Source: Alopecurus myosuroides
Taxonomy: Eukaryota > Streptophyta > Magnoliopsida > Poales > Poaceae
Reading direction: 5' to 3'
DNA length: 64,000 bases
NCBI GenBank assembly: GCA_028641055.1
Contig: CM054060.1
Span: 300,207,835-300,271,834 of the forward strand
A model generated the notes under the pieces. That model was not told where the DNA came from, did no database searches, and saw nothing but the letters and a program-made list of their open reading frames with translations. The position numbers and the translations under genes were made by a program. Of the stretch, positions 30,799 through 41,656 are shown one piece after another (the stretch's first letter is position 1; each line of letters begins with the position of its first letter).

Positions 30799-32660
30799 CT
30801 GAAGCTGACAAAAGAGAAGTAGTTCAGGAAATATTGGAATCCACATAAAAGCAAAAAATAAGAAAGATCAATGGATGATTTATCTGAAATATCAAATTGA
30901 TTTATGCATATTAAGTAAATGACCAAACAAGCCACTGTGCATGGGCATATAGCTGTACAATACTGATCCGTTTGAGACACCAAAAGAGGATATTTCTACA
31001 ATAATTACACTGGGCTAGTTAGTACAATTACATAACTGCATCCAGGAAAGTTGGAGATGTAGCTCCTCATTTGGAAATTCACCAATCCATTTGACTCAAA
31101 AACTCCAAACCAAAGAATGACATAACTGAATATCTAGGATTTCTCAGTTGACTTGGCTCCGGTTGAAACAGGCACACAACTCGATTTTAGCCTAGCCTTG
31201 GCAAGCTCCATATCTGGCTCAACAATTTAACGTTTAACTCATTTTAGTTGTATTAGTAACTTACAAGTAAATTATATATATTTATCGGCAAGGTAAATTG
31301 CACCGAAAACCTCAACAATGCCTTAAGTTCTATCGCTTGCTGATCAAGATTCTATAAACTATACAGAACCATCTTGGTAGGAAAGCATTTCCCACGTGAG
31401 ACATATACGCACAATCATAATCCTTCTGCATTTATAAATCGTTGCCTAGTTGACACAAATCATTTAATCATTTACACGAAAGCATTTGCTTGAAGCATGT
31501 CCTTAAAAATAGACAAGGACATGCATGTCTTTATGTAGACATTTTCCAAAATGAACAAAATAGTAACCCTTTCTTGAAATGGCTTTAGGAGAAGAGCATA
31601 TAAGAACATGAACGTGTCCTCAATTTCAGCTTACTTCCAAGTTTCAATCCTACCATGTACCATTCCTCACGATTGCCATTTGATTACACCATATCAACTG
31701 CTTCGTGGTTTATTACTGTTCATAGACTGTTTGAGCAAGCAGACAGATCACAATGCTCATTTTTACCTTCTCCAGCTCAAGTATTGCCTACTCTAAATCG
31801 AAAATGGACATAATCGTATCTATTTGTATTTTTTGCATCAACTCATACACACATCGTCACGACTAAAGGAAGAGCAAACACCCATGCCATCTAACAAATA
31901 CGCACATCGCCACAAGGTGGAAGTAAAGATTATGCAAGTTGTTGACAAATTAGTTCATCATTGACCACCTAAATACTCGATAGACCACAAACATACCTTG
32001 GGTTCATCACTTTGAGGGAGCAAACTCCCTTCCTACACCATGTACCAACAGCAGCAGCATGAAGAAACCCTCGTACATGCAGGTGTTCGGAAGCCGCCAA
32101 CATCTCGCAAAACATGTGTGATATCCGCGCGAGCCGCTTCACGGCGTTGGCGTCCCCGCCACCACCATCGCATGAGTCCTCGTTTATCTCTCTCCTCCTG
32201 ACTTCCTGCGATCATCGGCAACGAGAAGACCTTTGATCATTCAACGCACATTGAGCAAGCCCAGGTAAAATCATTATGCATGACACATTTAGATCATTAG
32301 TACCTTGATCGTTGTCTGGTTGTCAACCAGACTGCAGGTTATAGTACAAAAGATATTGCCATGACAAGAATCATCTTTGCACACTTAGTGACTGTCTCGA
32401 CAGGGAAACTAAAGTATTTGAGGGATGGAAAACAATTAATCCATGTATTAAGTACATAAGCAATAGAAACAAAAAACAGAGGATATACAAAACCAATATA
32501 TAATATCATACTTGCAAGTTGTGCTCAATTTGTTTGAGAAGGATACAACACACTATTTCTGGAGTGGCACCACCGTGTCCATGGATTTCTTAATTGACTG
32601 CAGTAGTATACAAAATTAAGAATACATTAGATTCCAGCAATTTCAAGTATAAGAATTTTG
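30799..32660. other. AT-rich sequence without a supported gene
   Basis: One GC-richer patch (about 32020-32220) carries a minus-strand open frame ending at a good splice donor (acccaag|gtatgt near 32000). No domain is recognised. The rest resembles intron or intergenic sequence. Confidence 0.3.
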
Positions 32661-32766
32661 AAGGAAAACGGCAGTTGTTCTGCCAAATCAATTAAGAGGA
32701 AAGAAGTAGTTTGTTACATGCTAGAGAGGGACTACCTATAAAGGATAAAAACAAGAACTAGAAATT

Positions 32767-33810
32767 CTAAAAGGAATATTCCCAAATATCAGGCTCAATG
32801 CTTGTTTCCGCTTCAGCTTCCTCATGTAGCAGCTCCTGCCTGTGTGTGTCAAGCATCAGAAGATCATCCTTGATTCGATCCACTAGCTGCATCTCCGAAA
32901 GAACTTCTTGCTGGAATACGCGGCGACATATTTCCTTCCAAATGTTACATGTCGCATATATTGCCACCACAAGCTCATCTTTTGTCAAAGTGTCCGACAT
33001 GAATTGCCACCATTCATTCGGGGAGGTGAATTGATTTAGTTGAATCTGCAGGTGTTGCGTACAAGTCCACTGAGCTTACAGAAACTAAATGCCCCGAGAA
33101 AAAGGACAAGACAAAACCAAATGAGTCGCCGTCTCGCTCTCCTGATCGCATAAGGAACAGCAGTCACCATGATCGATGCCAAGAATGTGAAGTTGATCAT
33201 CAGTGGGGATCCGTTGCCTAATCCAAAGCCACATAAACAATTTGCACTTGGGTTGCACCTTTGCCTTCCATAACTTGGTGAAATTAGTTTGAGGGAAAGC
33301 TCCGAGAAATTGGACTGCATATACCGAGCACGAGCTGTATTTGCCAGACGCTGCTGCAACCCAGGTAATATTGTCGTCCCCCGGTCCCAGATTAACATCC
33401 TGCAATTTTATCCAAAGCGTTGTATACTCGTGTAGTTGATCTTCCGTTGAGATTCTCTGAAATTCGGTCATCCACTTGTCGTGCAGCAGTGCATGTGCCA
33501 CTGATATATTCTTCAACCTTGAGAGCTTGTAAAGGCTTGGGGCTATCTCAGCTAGAGCCACACCTCCGAGCCACTTGGAAGTCCAGAATCTCGCAGTGAT
33601 GCCCCTCCCAATTGAAATTTTAGTACATGCATCGAAAAGAGCAGAGTCAACTTTGTCGCATGGAACCTCAGTCCCTATCCAAGGCCTTTCCCTATCTTTC
33701 CCCTTGTACCACTTCCATCTTAACAGCAACGCTCTGCTAAACAGGTTCAAGTCTAGAACTCCCAGGCCCCCATACGCCTTCGGCCTGCAAACAACCTTCC
33801 AGTTGACCAA
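32767..33810 (-). pseudogene. LINE-D zf-RVT and C-terminal region
   Basis: RARFWTSKWL-type and LFMWLWIRQRIPT motifs are followed by a Cys/His cluster (CCSLCDQESETATHLVLSC). The main frame stops at 33085. A downstream piece (33000-32767) in the same frame has the NIWKEICRRVFQ signature that ends plant LINE ORF2 proteins. At least one stop separates them, so the gene is dead. Confidence 0.75.
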
Positions 33811-33868
33811 ACAAATCCCCTTAGAAGGGCCACTTTTTTATTTCCATAGAAAATCTCTCCTTATCTTG

Positions 33869-34744
33869 TCAATCCGTTTGATCGCCCACTTGCCAAGTTT
33901 GAAAACTGTCAACATGAATATAGGTATCGCAGTTCACCAAAGCAAGCCTGTCAGCAACATTTAGCAACTTTCCACACCATCTGGGTAGCCTCGCAGAGAT
34001 TTTATCAATATACGGTTGTAGCTCCGTTTTTGAAACTTTCCTGTAATGAAGGGGGAGCCCCAAATATTTGCAAGGAAAATTAAGGATAGGCACAGGAAGT
34101 GGTCCGAGCAGGGGAGCAATATCTTCAACAGTGCAACGAATTGGGTATATTGCACATTTATTTAGATTGGCTTTTAATCCAGAAGCTTGCCCAAAAATCT
34201 TCAACAACTCAGCAATGGTACTAATATCCGAGGCATTGTGGTTGAGGAATATAGCAGTGTCGTCAGCATATAAGCTGGTTCTAAAACAAGCAGATGGCAG
34301 CTGAATTGGAGTTAGAGCCTGAACGTCATCTGCCTTTTGCAATAACCAGTGTAGGGGAGCAATAGCAATGGTAAATAACATTGGAGACAGGGGGTTTCCC
34401 TGGCGCAACCCTCTTCGATGTTTTATCTTTCGACCAGTTCTCCCATTTGCCATTACTTTAGATGAAGATGAACTCCAAAGAAGAGAAATCATGTCCCTCC
34501 ATCTGGGGTCAAAACCAAGTCTGGCCATCAACTCCATCATATATTCCCAAGACACCGACACAAGTCTGAGGCAGATCCATACCAACACAAGTGTGTTTAC
34601 CATGAATAAATCCTTCTCTGCTTTATAGGAAAATTTCAAGAGTTTTTCCTGCATAACGTTGAAATCACAGCCCATCAATTTAGCAATTCTACCCATGGAC
34701 AAAATGTCAACACTCCAGGTACCATTTTTATTTTCTATAAACAC
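33869..34744 (-). pseudogene. LINE-D reverse transcriptase domain
   Basis: RT motifs in order: SWEYMMELMARLGF, RQGNPLSPMLF and the catalytic YADDTAIF box (about 34265). SGLKANLNKC and FPCKYLGLPL follow. The region before SWEY does not match the expected fingers motifs, suggesting an upstream frameshift. The frame changes again before the zf-RVT part. Confidence 0.8.
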
Positions 34745-34760
34745 TCCCTGCCGGAACCTG

Positions 34761-35549
34761 CAAGCTAGGGCGACGAACAGACATCAACGGCCGAAGGAGA
34801 AAAGTGGCGAGTGGGACGAAACAAAGCAGCATCTGCGGACCTTGTAATCTTCATCCCCAGCCTGCCTCCTCGCGCTGCCCGACACCAGGGCATGCAACAA
34901 GGAATGGAGGATCAGGTGGAGCCAGCGCCTCTCCGCCGCCACTACTTCCCCTATAGGACGGTGCTCATCTACAACAACCAGCCACCAAAATGCGAGCAGC
35001 AATTACACTAATGTGCATTCCGTCGAACACAAGGTGAGCGAAGAGCATCACCACCATGGAAGAAAAGAAGACGAAGATGCAGCTCTTAGATGCATGTTAA
35101 ACAAACAGGATGGCGAGTATACTATTACTGGGAGGACGGTGCCGGCTGAGTGCACGACGGCGGTGGATCGCTGGCTCGGCGGTACGTACCTGGAGAGGGG
35201 GAAGCAGGGGGACTACTGCGTTAGCATCTCCCTAGATTGCTTTATGTCAACGTCTAGGAGCTTCCCGACCCATGAGCTGGGCGACCCCTTCTCCGGGTCA
35301 GGTGCCGGCGAGGGCGAGCAGCACAGCAGGTAGGGTGCCCCGTTGCCACTTCTTGCCGTTCCCACTGCGAGACAGGATAGAGGACATGGCCAGGGGGAAG
35401 AGACCGGGGAGAGTATGCATCGTCATTCCCCGCCGCCGACTGCTCGCTTGCTGCTGCTACTCCCGTCCCCGTCTCCCGATAGCCGCCGTTCGCCGCCAGG
35501 AATAGTGGTAAGGGACAGAGGGAGACCTAACGATGAGCGGGGGCATGGA
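34761..35549. other. Unassigned GC-richer sequence
   Basis: Plus-strand open stretches (34811-35011, 35013-35333) have no recognised motif and no clear start or splice context. Nothing else is identified. Confidence 0.3.
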
Positions 35550-35595
35550 GCTCCAAGTACAACTTTTTTTTTGAATTTTCAAAATACTATGTTGA

Positions 35596-35669
35596 GTCAG
35601 CAAGCCGCCTCATAAAAAACCTTCAAGTCCCCTTCGGTACCCTGGTAAGGAAAACAGTGCGTCTCGAAC
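35596..35669 (-). repeat. 74 bp 3' module shared with T1
   Basis: Aligns without gaps to T1 1066-1139 with about 10 differences by eye. In both elements it lies downstream of the last domain, in the same sense. Confidence 0.8.
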
Positions 35670-35821
35670 TTGCTGCTCCCAAACCAAACAGTTACCTCAA
35701 AGAGGTTTACATAGTTTACAATAATTGTTCGGATAAAATCTCGGGGATCTTCATGTCAAACAGAGGTCAAACCAGCCTCCGCATTACTAGCTAAAGCATG
35801 AGCCACACAGTTACTTTCTCT

Positions 35822-36496
35822 TTTTTTTTTGATAAAGGGCTTTATTACTCAAAAAGTTCAAGCATTACACCCGGCCTCTGCATCGTGAGATGCACACAGC
35901 CGAAAACCGAAACTGAAAATAAACAGAGCGACAATGCTACAGAACATCCGCTGTAAGCTGTCGATGCTATGGAGCCTCTTTCCGTAGATTAAGCGGCCAT
36001 CCATGTGGGATAAAAATATCCCTCGCCACCTGCTCCAGTCGTGCACATGCCTCCGTAAAAAGGCCTCGTAACTCCACTCGCTGTAATGTGGACCACGAAC
36101 GGAGAATACCTGTGCTCCTGAATAGAACCTGCACACGAGAAAAAAAATTATCATTGAAAATCTTGTCATTTCTACATAGCCAGAGCGACCAAATAACGGC
36201 AAGCGCTCCTACCCTAATAATAGTCTTAAATCGTTTATCAACCCCATTTAACCAATTGCCGAATATATTCGCAACAGAAGTAGGGGGATATAGATTCGAA
36301 GCCATTTGGATAGCGGACCATATAGAACGCGCAAATGTGCAATCAAAGAATAAGTGTTTAATTGTCTCATCATGAGAACAAGAAACACACTTAGAGCTCC
36401 CATGCCAATTACGTTTGACAAGATTATCCTTTGTGAGTATGACCCCCTTACGAAGGTACCACGCGAAGATCTTAATCTAGGTGCGAATTACGTTTG
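35822..36496 (-). mobile_element. LINE-C: truncated LINE inserted in LINE-B
   Basis: The reverse complement aligns with 29030-29689 of LINE-A. It is flanked by the 15 bp duplication acagttactttctct (35807-35821 and 36497-36511). The A tail appears as a T run at 35822-35830. The 5' end (36477-36496) carries filler copied from the flank and from the LINE itself. Confidence 0.9.
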
Positions 36497-36593
36497 ACAG
36501 TTACTTTCTCTAGGTGCGAAAACAAAGTCTATAGCACTAAAACCCCGCGCAAAAAAAGTGCACTCTTCAAAAATAGCCGCTCCAAGTACAACT

Positions 36594-37788
36594 CGATGCA
36601 ATACAAATTGTACTATGTATTACATCCAGTCCCTCGAGATGTCCTGAAGTGTTTTTTCCTTCGCTAGTTTATTTTTTATCAGACCCGCTCCCAATCGACT
36701 GAGTACGTATGGGACACGTGGATAGGTCCGCTGATCGCCCCACCCCTTCGCAATTACTTGTTCTCAATGTGAAGAAATTTCGGGAAGGTGCAACTTAACT
36801 TTGCTTCATACTACAAAGAATAGTTTGCTTCTCTCGTACAATTTCGATTGATTGCTTCTCAGACAATAAGATAGTTTTGAAGTATTATTGTGTTTCCAAC
36901 ACAGAAGAAATGTGCTTCAAACGATTAAAGAGTTGTTTCCATGTACCGTTATGTTGCTTCCATGAGACAAAGATCTATTTTTATCAACACTAATTTTAAA
37001 AGAGAATTGCTTTGCTTCCGTGGGTCATCAAGATTGTTTCCATGTTAGCTCGAGATTGTTTTGATCTTGTTTTTAGTTTCTAACTAATCAAAGATTTGTT
37101 TCCATCAACAATGTTTCTAAAAGATTGGAATTTTCTTCGGAAAAAAATTCTTCTAACCACATAATATTGGCTTTCGCACACGATCGTTATGTCCCAATGA
37201 CATTAAAATTTGCTTCCATACAACAACAATGGTTGTGCGGCTGGGCATCATGCCAAGATGGTTCTCTTTGACGGTGGTGGTGTGGCTTGGTTGACACACC
37301 GATGGACCATTGAACCATATATTTGCTGAGAGCGTGCGGACAAGCCGACAAGACTCTGGAAGCACGGCCAACACAACGACGTATGCTGAAACATGGGCAC
37401 CATATAGACGATTGGTCTCGAGTAGAAATATCGGCGATATTGGAATGGCGTCTAGCAAGAACGTGGCGGCGAGGTGTCGGATGCGGTCGACGAGGCCGCA
37501 GAGTGAGACCACCGGAGGCTGGAGAACAACATATGCTGTCGACCACCAAAGAAAAGCCAACCTCATCTAGGACCTCAGCACCTCGTCCTAGAAGTCTAGT
37601 GTCGTTGTACATGCCACCCTTGCCGTTGTTCTGTATCGGATGCTGCGTGGCCATGCGTGGTGTGTTGAGGATGCTGCGGCGGCACGCTAGTGAGACGAAT
37701 CAGAATTGAGCAGAGGCCATGGTGTACGACGGTTGTGGTTGGGGCTGGGGCATGCACGGATCTCGCAACGTTGTTTCAGAATGGTTAA
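36594..37788. other. Region with clustered TTGCTTCC/TTGTTTCCATG motifs
   Basis: From about 36790 to 37230 the motifs ttgcttc, ttgtttccatg and close variants recur about a dozen times at irregular spacing. This is followed by GC-richer sequence with no recognised gene (37240-37780). Such clusters are typical of subterminal regions of DNA transposons. Confidence 0.4.
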
Positions 37789-38060
37789 GGCTAGTCGCAA
37801 TGGGGAGTAACATAGACTAGTAACATACACGTTATCCTAGGCTATGTTACCACCTCCACAATGGGTAGTAACTAACATATGGTGTCATGCAAGCCCTATT
37901 AATTAGCTTATAGACTCACACTGTCTTGGGATATGTGATGTTATAGTAACTAGCTAAGTTACCACAACACTCTCTCTCCTTATTAAATACTTGCCACATC
38001 AGATTTTTATCCTACGTGGCATCGATGTTACTAGTGAAGTTACTCCCACTGGGGCTAGCC
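37789..38060. mobile_element. Tourist-type MITE (272 bp)
   Basis: Inverted ends ggctagtcgcaatggggagt and, at the right, actcccactggggctagcc. It is flanked by TAA (37786-37788 and 38061-38063). The 3 bp TAA target and the ends fit PIF/Harbinger-derived Tourist MITEs. Confidence 0.9.
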
Positions 38061-38095
38061 TAATGAGCAATATATAGCCATTGCACCAAAATTAT

Positions 38096-38303
38096 GAGGA
38101 AGGTGCGTTGTTATTGGTCAATTTTTTCTAAGAAGCATTGATCTGTGTGGCGGTAAGATGGAAATAAAATATGGACAACGTCCGATTGGTCTGGTGTTTT
38201 GAGGAAGGTGCGTTGTTATTGGTCAATTTTTTCTAAGAAGCATTGATCTGTGTGGCGGTAAGATGGAAAAAAAATGGACAACGTCCGATTGGTCTGGTGT
38301 TTT
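38096..38303. repeat. Tandem duplication, about 105 bp x 2
   Basis: Units 38096-38200 and 38201-38303 are almost identical, differing in an A-rich stretch of 2-3 bases. Both start gaggaaggtgcgttg and end ggtctggtgtttt. Confidence 0.95.
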
Positions 38304-39480
38304 GTAATCCATCGGACTGCGATATGTAGTATTTACCGTCCCTTTTTGCCCGAATCCCGCATTTGCTCTATGTAGAAAAAAAACCCGCTTCTGCTCCTAT
38401 GTAGCAGAAAACGGTTCATCACAAAAAAAGTCAAACCTCGCCGGAGACCTCACCGGAGAGACCGTAGCAATTAAAATAGTGCTATTGTAGCAAAAAAAAA
38501 ACAACTTCGTCGGAGGCAGCGCCGGTAGGCTCTCGCCGGAAAATCCCATAGCAAATAATTTGTACTGCGATAGCAAAATTTTAGAATAATTATAGCAAAA
38601 ATTACTGTATCTAGCAAACATTTGACCTCATCGGAGATATTGTCGGAGTTCTCATAGCAATTTTTTTTACAAAAATAGAAAAAATAACAGGTATGTAGCA
38701 AAAACCGTGAAAATCACCCAAAAGACGAAACCCAACTTCCGGCCTTTGGGAGCACCACCATGCTTCCATATCGGAGCAGCGTCGTTGGCCTAATGTAGCA
38801 CCGGCGCCACTCGCGGCGGTAGCAACAGCATCCGCCGGTGGAAGCATAGGCTCCCTTCGTTGGTCGTTGTCGGCCGGTTGTAGCAGCAACGCACCCTGCC
38901 AGTAGCACCGTACGGAGGGCGAGGAGGAGGCAATTCATGGGACGACCGGCACCGGAACCATAGGCGAGGAAAGAGTCGATGGCCGTAGGTGCGGAGGCGA
39001 GACCGATGCTAGTGGAGGTGAGGTGGATGGCAGAGAACGCGGTGGACGACTGGCGGAGAATGGATCTGGCGACGGCGCGTGACTGGGAAAAGAGGCGGCT
39101 CGTGGCAAGAGGTAAGGCCAGGGTCTCATCCATGAAGACGATGGGAAAAAAGTCAAAGAGGAAATGGACGAGGGAGAGACGAGTACGGGAAAAGATAAGG
39201 CTCTCCTTGTGGCGGTGACTCGTGAGCTGTCATGCGTGGGGCCACATTGTGCGTGGGGCCACACTGGACACGCATCGCTTGCACGACCCGGGGGACGCGT
39301 CGCGTGCGATCCCCCGGATGAATATGAGTGAAGCTAACTAAGACTCTAGTTGATGCGCGCGTCGTGTCGGGTATCTTGATGCACGAATCTCAAACGGAGG
39401 AGTACCGACAGAGCCAATGTTGTCAGGCGGAGTCGGTGGAGGACTGATAACAAAGATAGTTGAACAGGAACTTCTGGTGC
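38304..39480. other. Region with clustered TAGCAA motifs, then GC-rich sequence
   Basis: TAGCA(A) occurs 13 times between about 38400 and 38905. The following GC-rich part (38930-39310) has mirrored frames on both strands but no recognised domain. It may be the other end of the element suggested at 36790. Confidence 0.4.
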
Positions 39481-39629
39481 CGAGGTAAAGTGTAGGAGGA
39501 TCCCCACCAGACATCCATCTACTCCCTCTGTTCCAAATTACTTGACTTTCATTTGCTTAAATATAGCTCAATAACCAGGACGGTGGTTCCTCCGCCTGGC
39601 AGGTCTAAGAATACAACCCCTAAGACATA

Positions 39630-39753
39630 CTCCCTCCGTTCAACAATAGATGACTTGCATTTGTCTATATATGGATGTATCTAAACACTAAAACATGTCT
39701 AGATACATCCATATATAAACAAATGGAAGTCATCTATTGTTGGACGGAGGGAG
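39630..39753. mobile_element. Stowaway-type MITE (124 bp)
   Basis: Nearly perfect palindrome starting ctccctccgttcaacaatag and ending with its complement. It is flanked by TA on both sides (39628-39629, 39754-39755). This fits mariner-derived Stowaway MITEs of cereals. Confidence 0.95.
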
Positions 39754-40740
39754 TAGTAGTTTAAACCAATTGTCTCTCACTTCAAAGACTAAAACATGTC
39801 TAGATAATATATAGTATATAATCTCTTCAATATCTAATCAAGCAAAATTTCCTGCCATGTGGTACGTCCTCGGTCCGAGCCCGCCTGTGTGTGTGCATTT
39901 GGTTTGATACCGCCTTTAAAAGTACGTCTGGGCCTTTGGTTAGTCTTGTTGACGTTTTGGAGTGACGCGTGTACTTGATGGTTCTGTTAATGTCGGCTCT
40001 TCATGTTTGATGGGGAAAGAAAAGAAATGGCATATCTTGCCCCCGCAGCCGCCTCGGCCGCGAGATCGGCCCTGCATCCTCCGCAGGTCGGTTACTACTA
40101 GGCGGTCCGATAGGTAGATGGATTGATGGTTGCCGATATGTGTGCATGTCGAGGTTCCTAAGGTAACCGGGCTGGAGAGGATCTTGACCCTGCACCATCA
40201 GGTGCGCATCAGGTCCTGCATCATCGTCGACTCCACCTTCTGGAGCTCCCTCTCCCAAGGTAAACATGCCCAACGCCACCTTCCATCCTTTTTTTGGCTA
40301 TCCTGTACATTCATTAGCCTAGATCCGGTAGTGATTGTATGGCGATTTTTCTCTCCCCAATTGATTTACCCACTAAAAGACAAGTGAAATCATGGGGTTC
40401 TCCATCACCATGCATCATGTTTTTGTTTTCCATTTTTTGTCGGTCTTGATTTGGTTGGTTTCTGTTTTATTTGTCTGTTGATCTGGTTTGGTTTCGGAAT
40501 TGGACGCGCCTTATCTCTTCTCCTTCGATCTTGTTTTTTTATCCCATTTCTGTTGGAGCTAGATTCGTTAGTGCGTGTGTGCATTTCATGCAGTCTTTGG
40601 TCATTTGGGCTCCTCTCATGTTGTGTCCTGTCGAGGCAAAGTGCTGGAGGATCTCCACCCGGCACCCATCTACATAATTTATAATATTTAAGGGTGTTGA
40701 GTGTTCTTAGTTAGGTTCATGGCAAGGGGTGCCATAAAAC
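39754..40740. other. Unassigned region with an exon-like segment
   Basis: A plus-strand open stretch (about 40130-40258) ends at a good splice donor (ctcccaag|gtaaac). A 41 bp sequence near 40632-40672 repeats one at 39480-39520. No protein family is recognised. Confidence 0.35.
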
Positions 40741-41273
40741 TGTTGATAGAGCCATGGGTGGAAACGTGGGAGAGCCGGATGCGAGGACACGGTTTACCCG
40801 GGTTCGGTACGTCGGAACTAAGGTGGCGTTTCTACTCCTGCACTCTTAGTAAATCAGGGTTGAAGTCTGAAGTATACAGAGTACAATGTGAGTATGGTTT
40901 CGCTAACTCGGCAAGGATAAACTTCCCGGCGAGTTGTCTTCTAGCTATTCGATCTCTCTTTTTCTCTTCTCTTACTATTACTGTCTTTCGACAGCTCCCG
41001 TCCGGCTTTATATAGATAGCCGGACTAGGGCTTACAGGACAAGAACCTACAAGATTATGGAAAGTATTCTTATTCTTGGAAAGTAAGGCATCCGGCTTCT
41101 TCTCCAAGCCGAACCACGTATTGGGCCGTTATCCGGGTTCTTCTGGAATCCGTCTTCCTGTGCGCCAGCTTACTGGGCCGCTCAATGGACTTTGTTCCAT
41201 TAACTGCGGGCCACCCTGGTAATCCGGCCTTTGGCCGATGCCGCGTATACCCCCATTTGGCATATATCCGATA
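40741..41273 (-). repeat. T4 3' LTR (about 533 bp)
   Basis: The minus strand starts TATCGGATATATGCC (probably TG changed to TA) and ends GGCTCTATCAACA. A TATA box (ctatataaag) lies near 41010. A G-rich tract tccttgggggctac (41274-41287) directly precedes it, as expected for a polypurine tract. No second LTR is available to confirm the edges. Confidence 0.55.
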
Positions 41274-41649
41274 GTAGCCCCCAAGGAGAGCTATCATTTC
41301 CGTTTTGCCGTCTTTTGCTGGATTTCATACTTTAAAAAAAATTCGGCATTCAGTCTTCAATCTTCTTCTCGACACAATTTTTATGCCAAACCCGACTTTC
41401 CGGAATCTGGCATTTCTTCCATGAATCTTCGCTTAGAAGGAACCTGTGACACAAGCGAGAATATCATGCTTACGCCACGACCGCTTATTTTCAGTCAAAG
41501 ACTGAAAATGAATCTCTGCGAGATTTGGCGCGAGAAACGAGGAGATAGCCATTATTTCCCCATCTCATCATATCACGGATTCATTGTGTGACACGCGTCG
41601 GGCATCCAACTGCTAAATTAGCCGTCGAGCGAATTTCGGAGGAAACGAC
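41274..41649. other. T4 region between polypurine tract and accessory promoter
   Basis: No gene seen. It carries the accessory-gene upstream region on the plus strand. Confidence 0.45.
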
Positions 41650-41656
41650 TATAAAT
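41650..41656 (+). promoter_or_regulatory. TATA box of the T4 accessory gene
   Basis: GACTATAAATGCC, 170 bp upstream of the ATG at 41826. It faces away from the LTR and matches the arrangement in T2. Confidence 0.6.

Larger units (their letters stand above)
32661..34760 (-). mobile_element. LINE-D: degraded LINE ORF2 fragment
   Basis: The minus strand carries an RT domain, a zf-RVT domain and a C-terminal segment in order, in broken frames. The probable 3' end is near 32665 (cgttttccttcaaaa on the minus strand). Both ends are approximate, and no clear target duplication was found. Confidence 0.7.
35565..36578 (-). mobile_element. LINE-B: 3' end of a plant LINE with RNase H, split by LINE-C
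   Basis: Flanked by a 15 bp duplication gctccaagtacaact (35550-35564 and 36579-36593). The minus strand encodes the end of an RNase H domain (FVFAPRESNCVAHALA spans the LINE-C insertion point), then a 3' UTR and an A tail (T run at 35565-35571). Only about 320 bp of LINE-B remains apart from the nested LINE-C. Confidence 0.85.

Noticed and set aside
35013..35333. Host gene on the plus strand
   Set aside because: Open for 106 codons, but no motif, no splice context and an unrelated upstream frame. Kept as unassigned.
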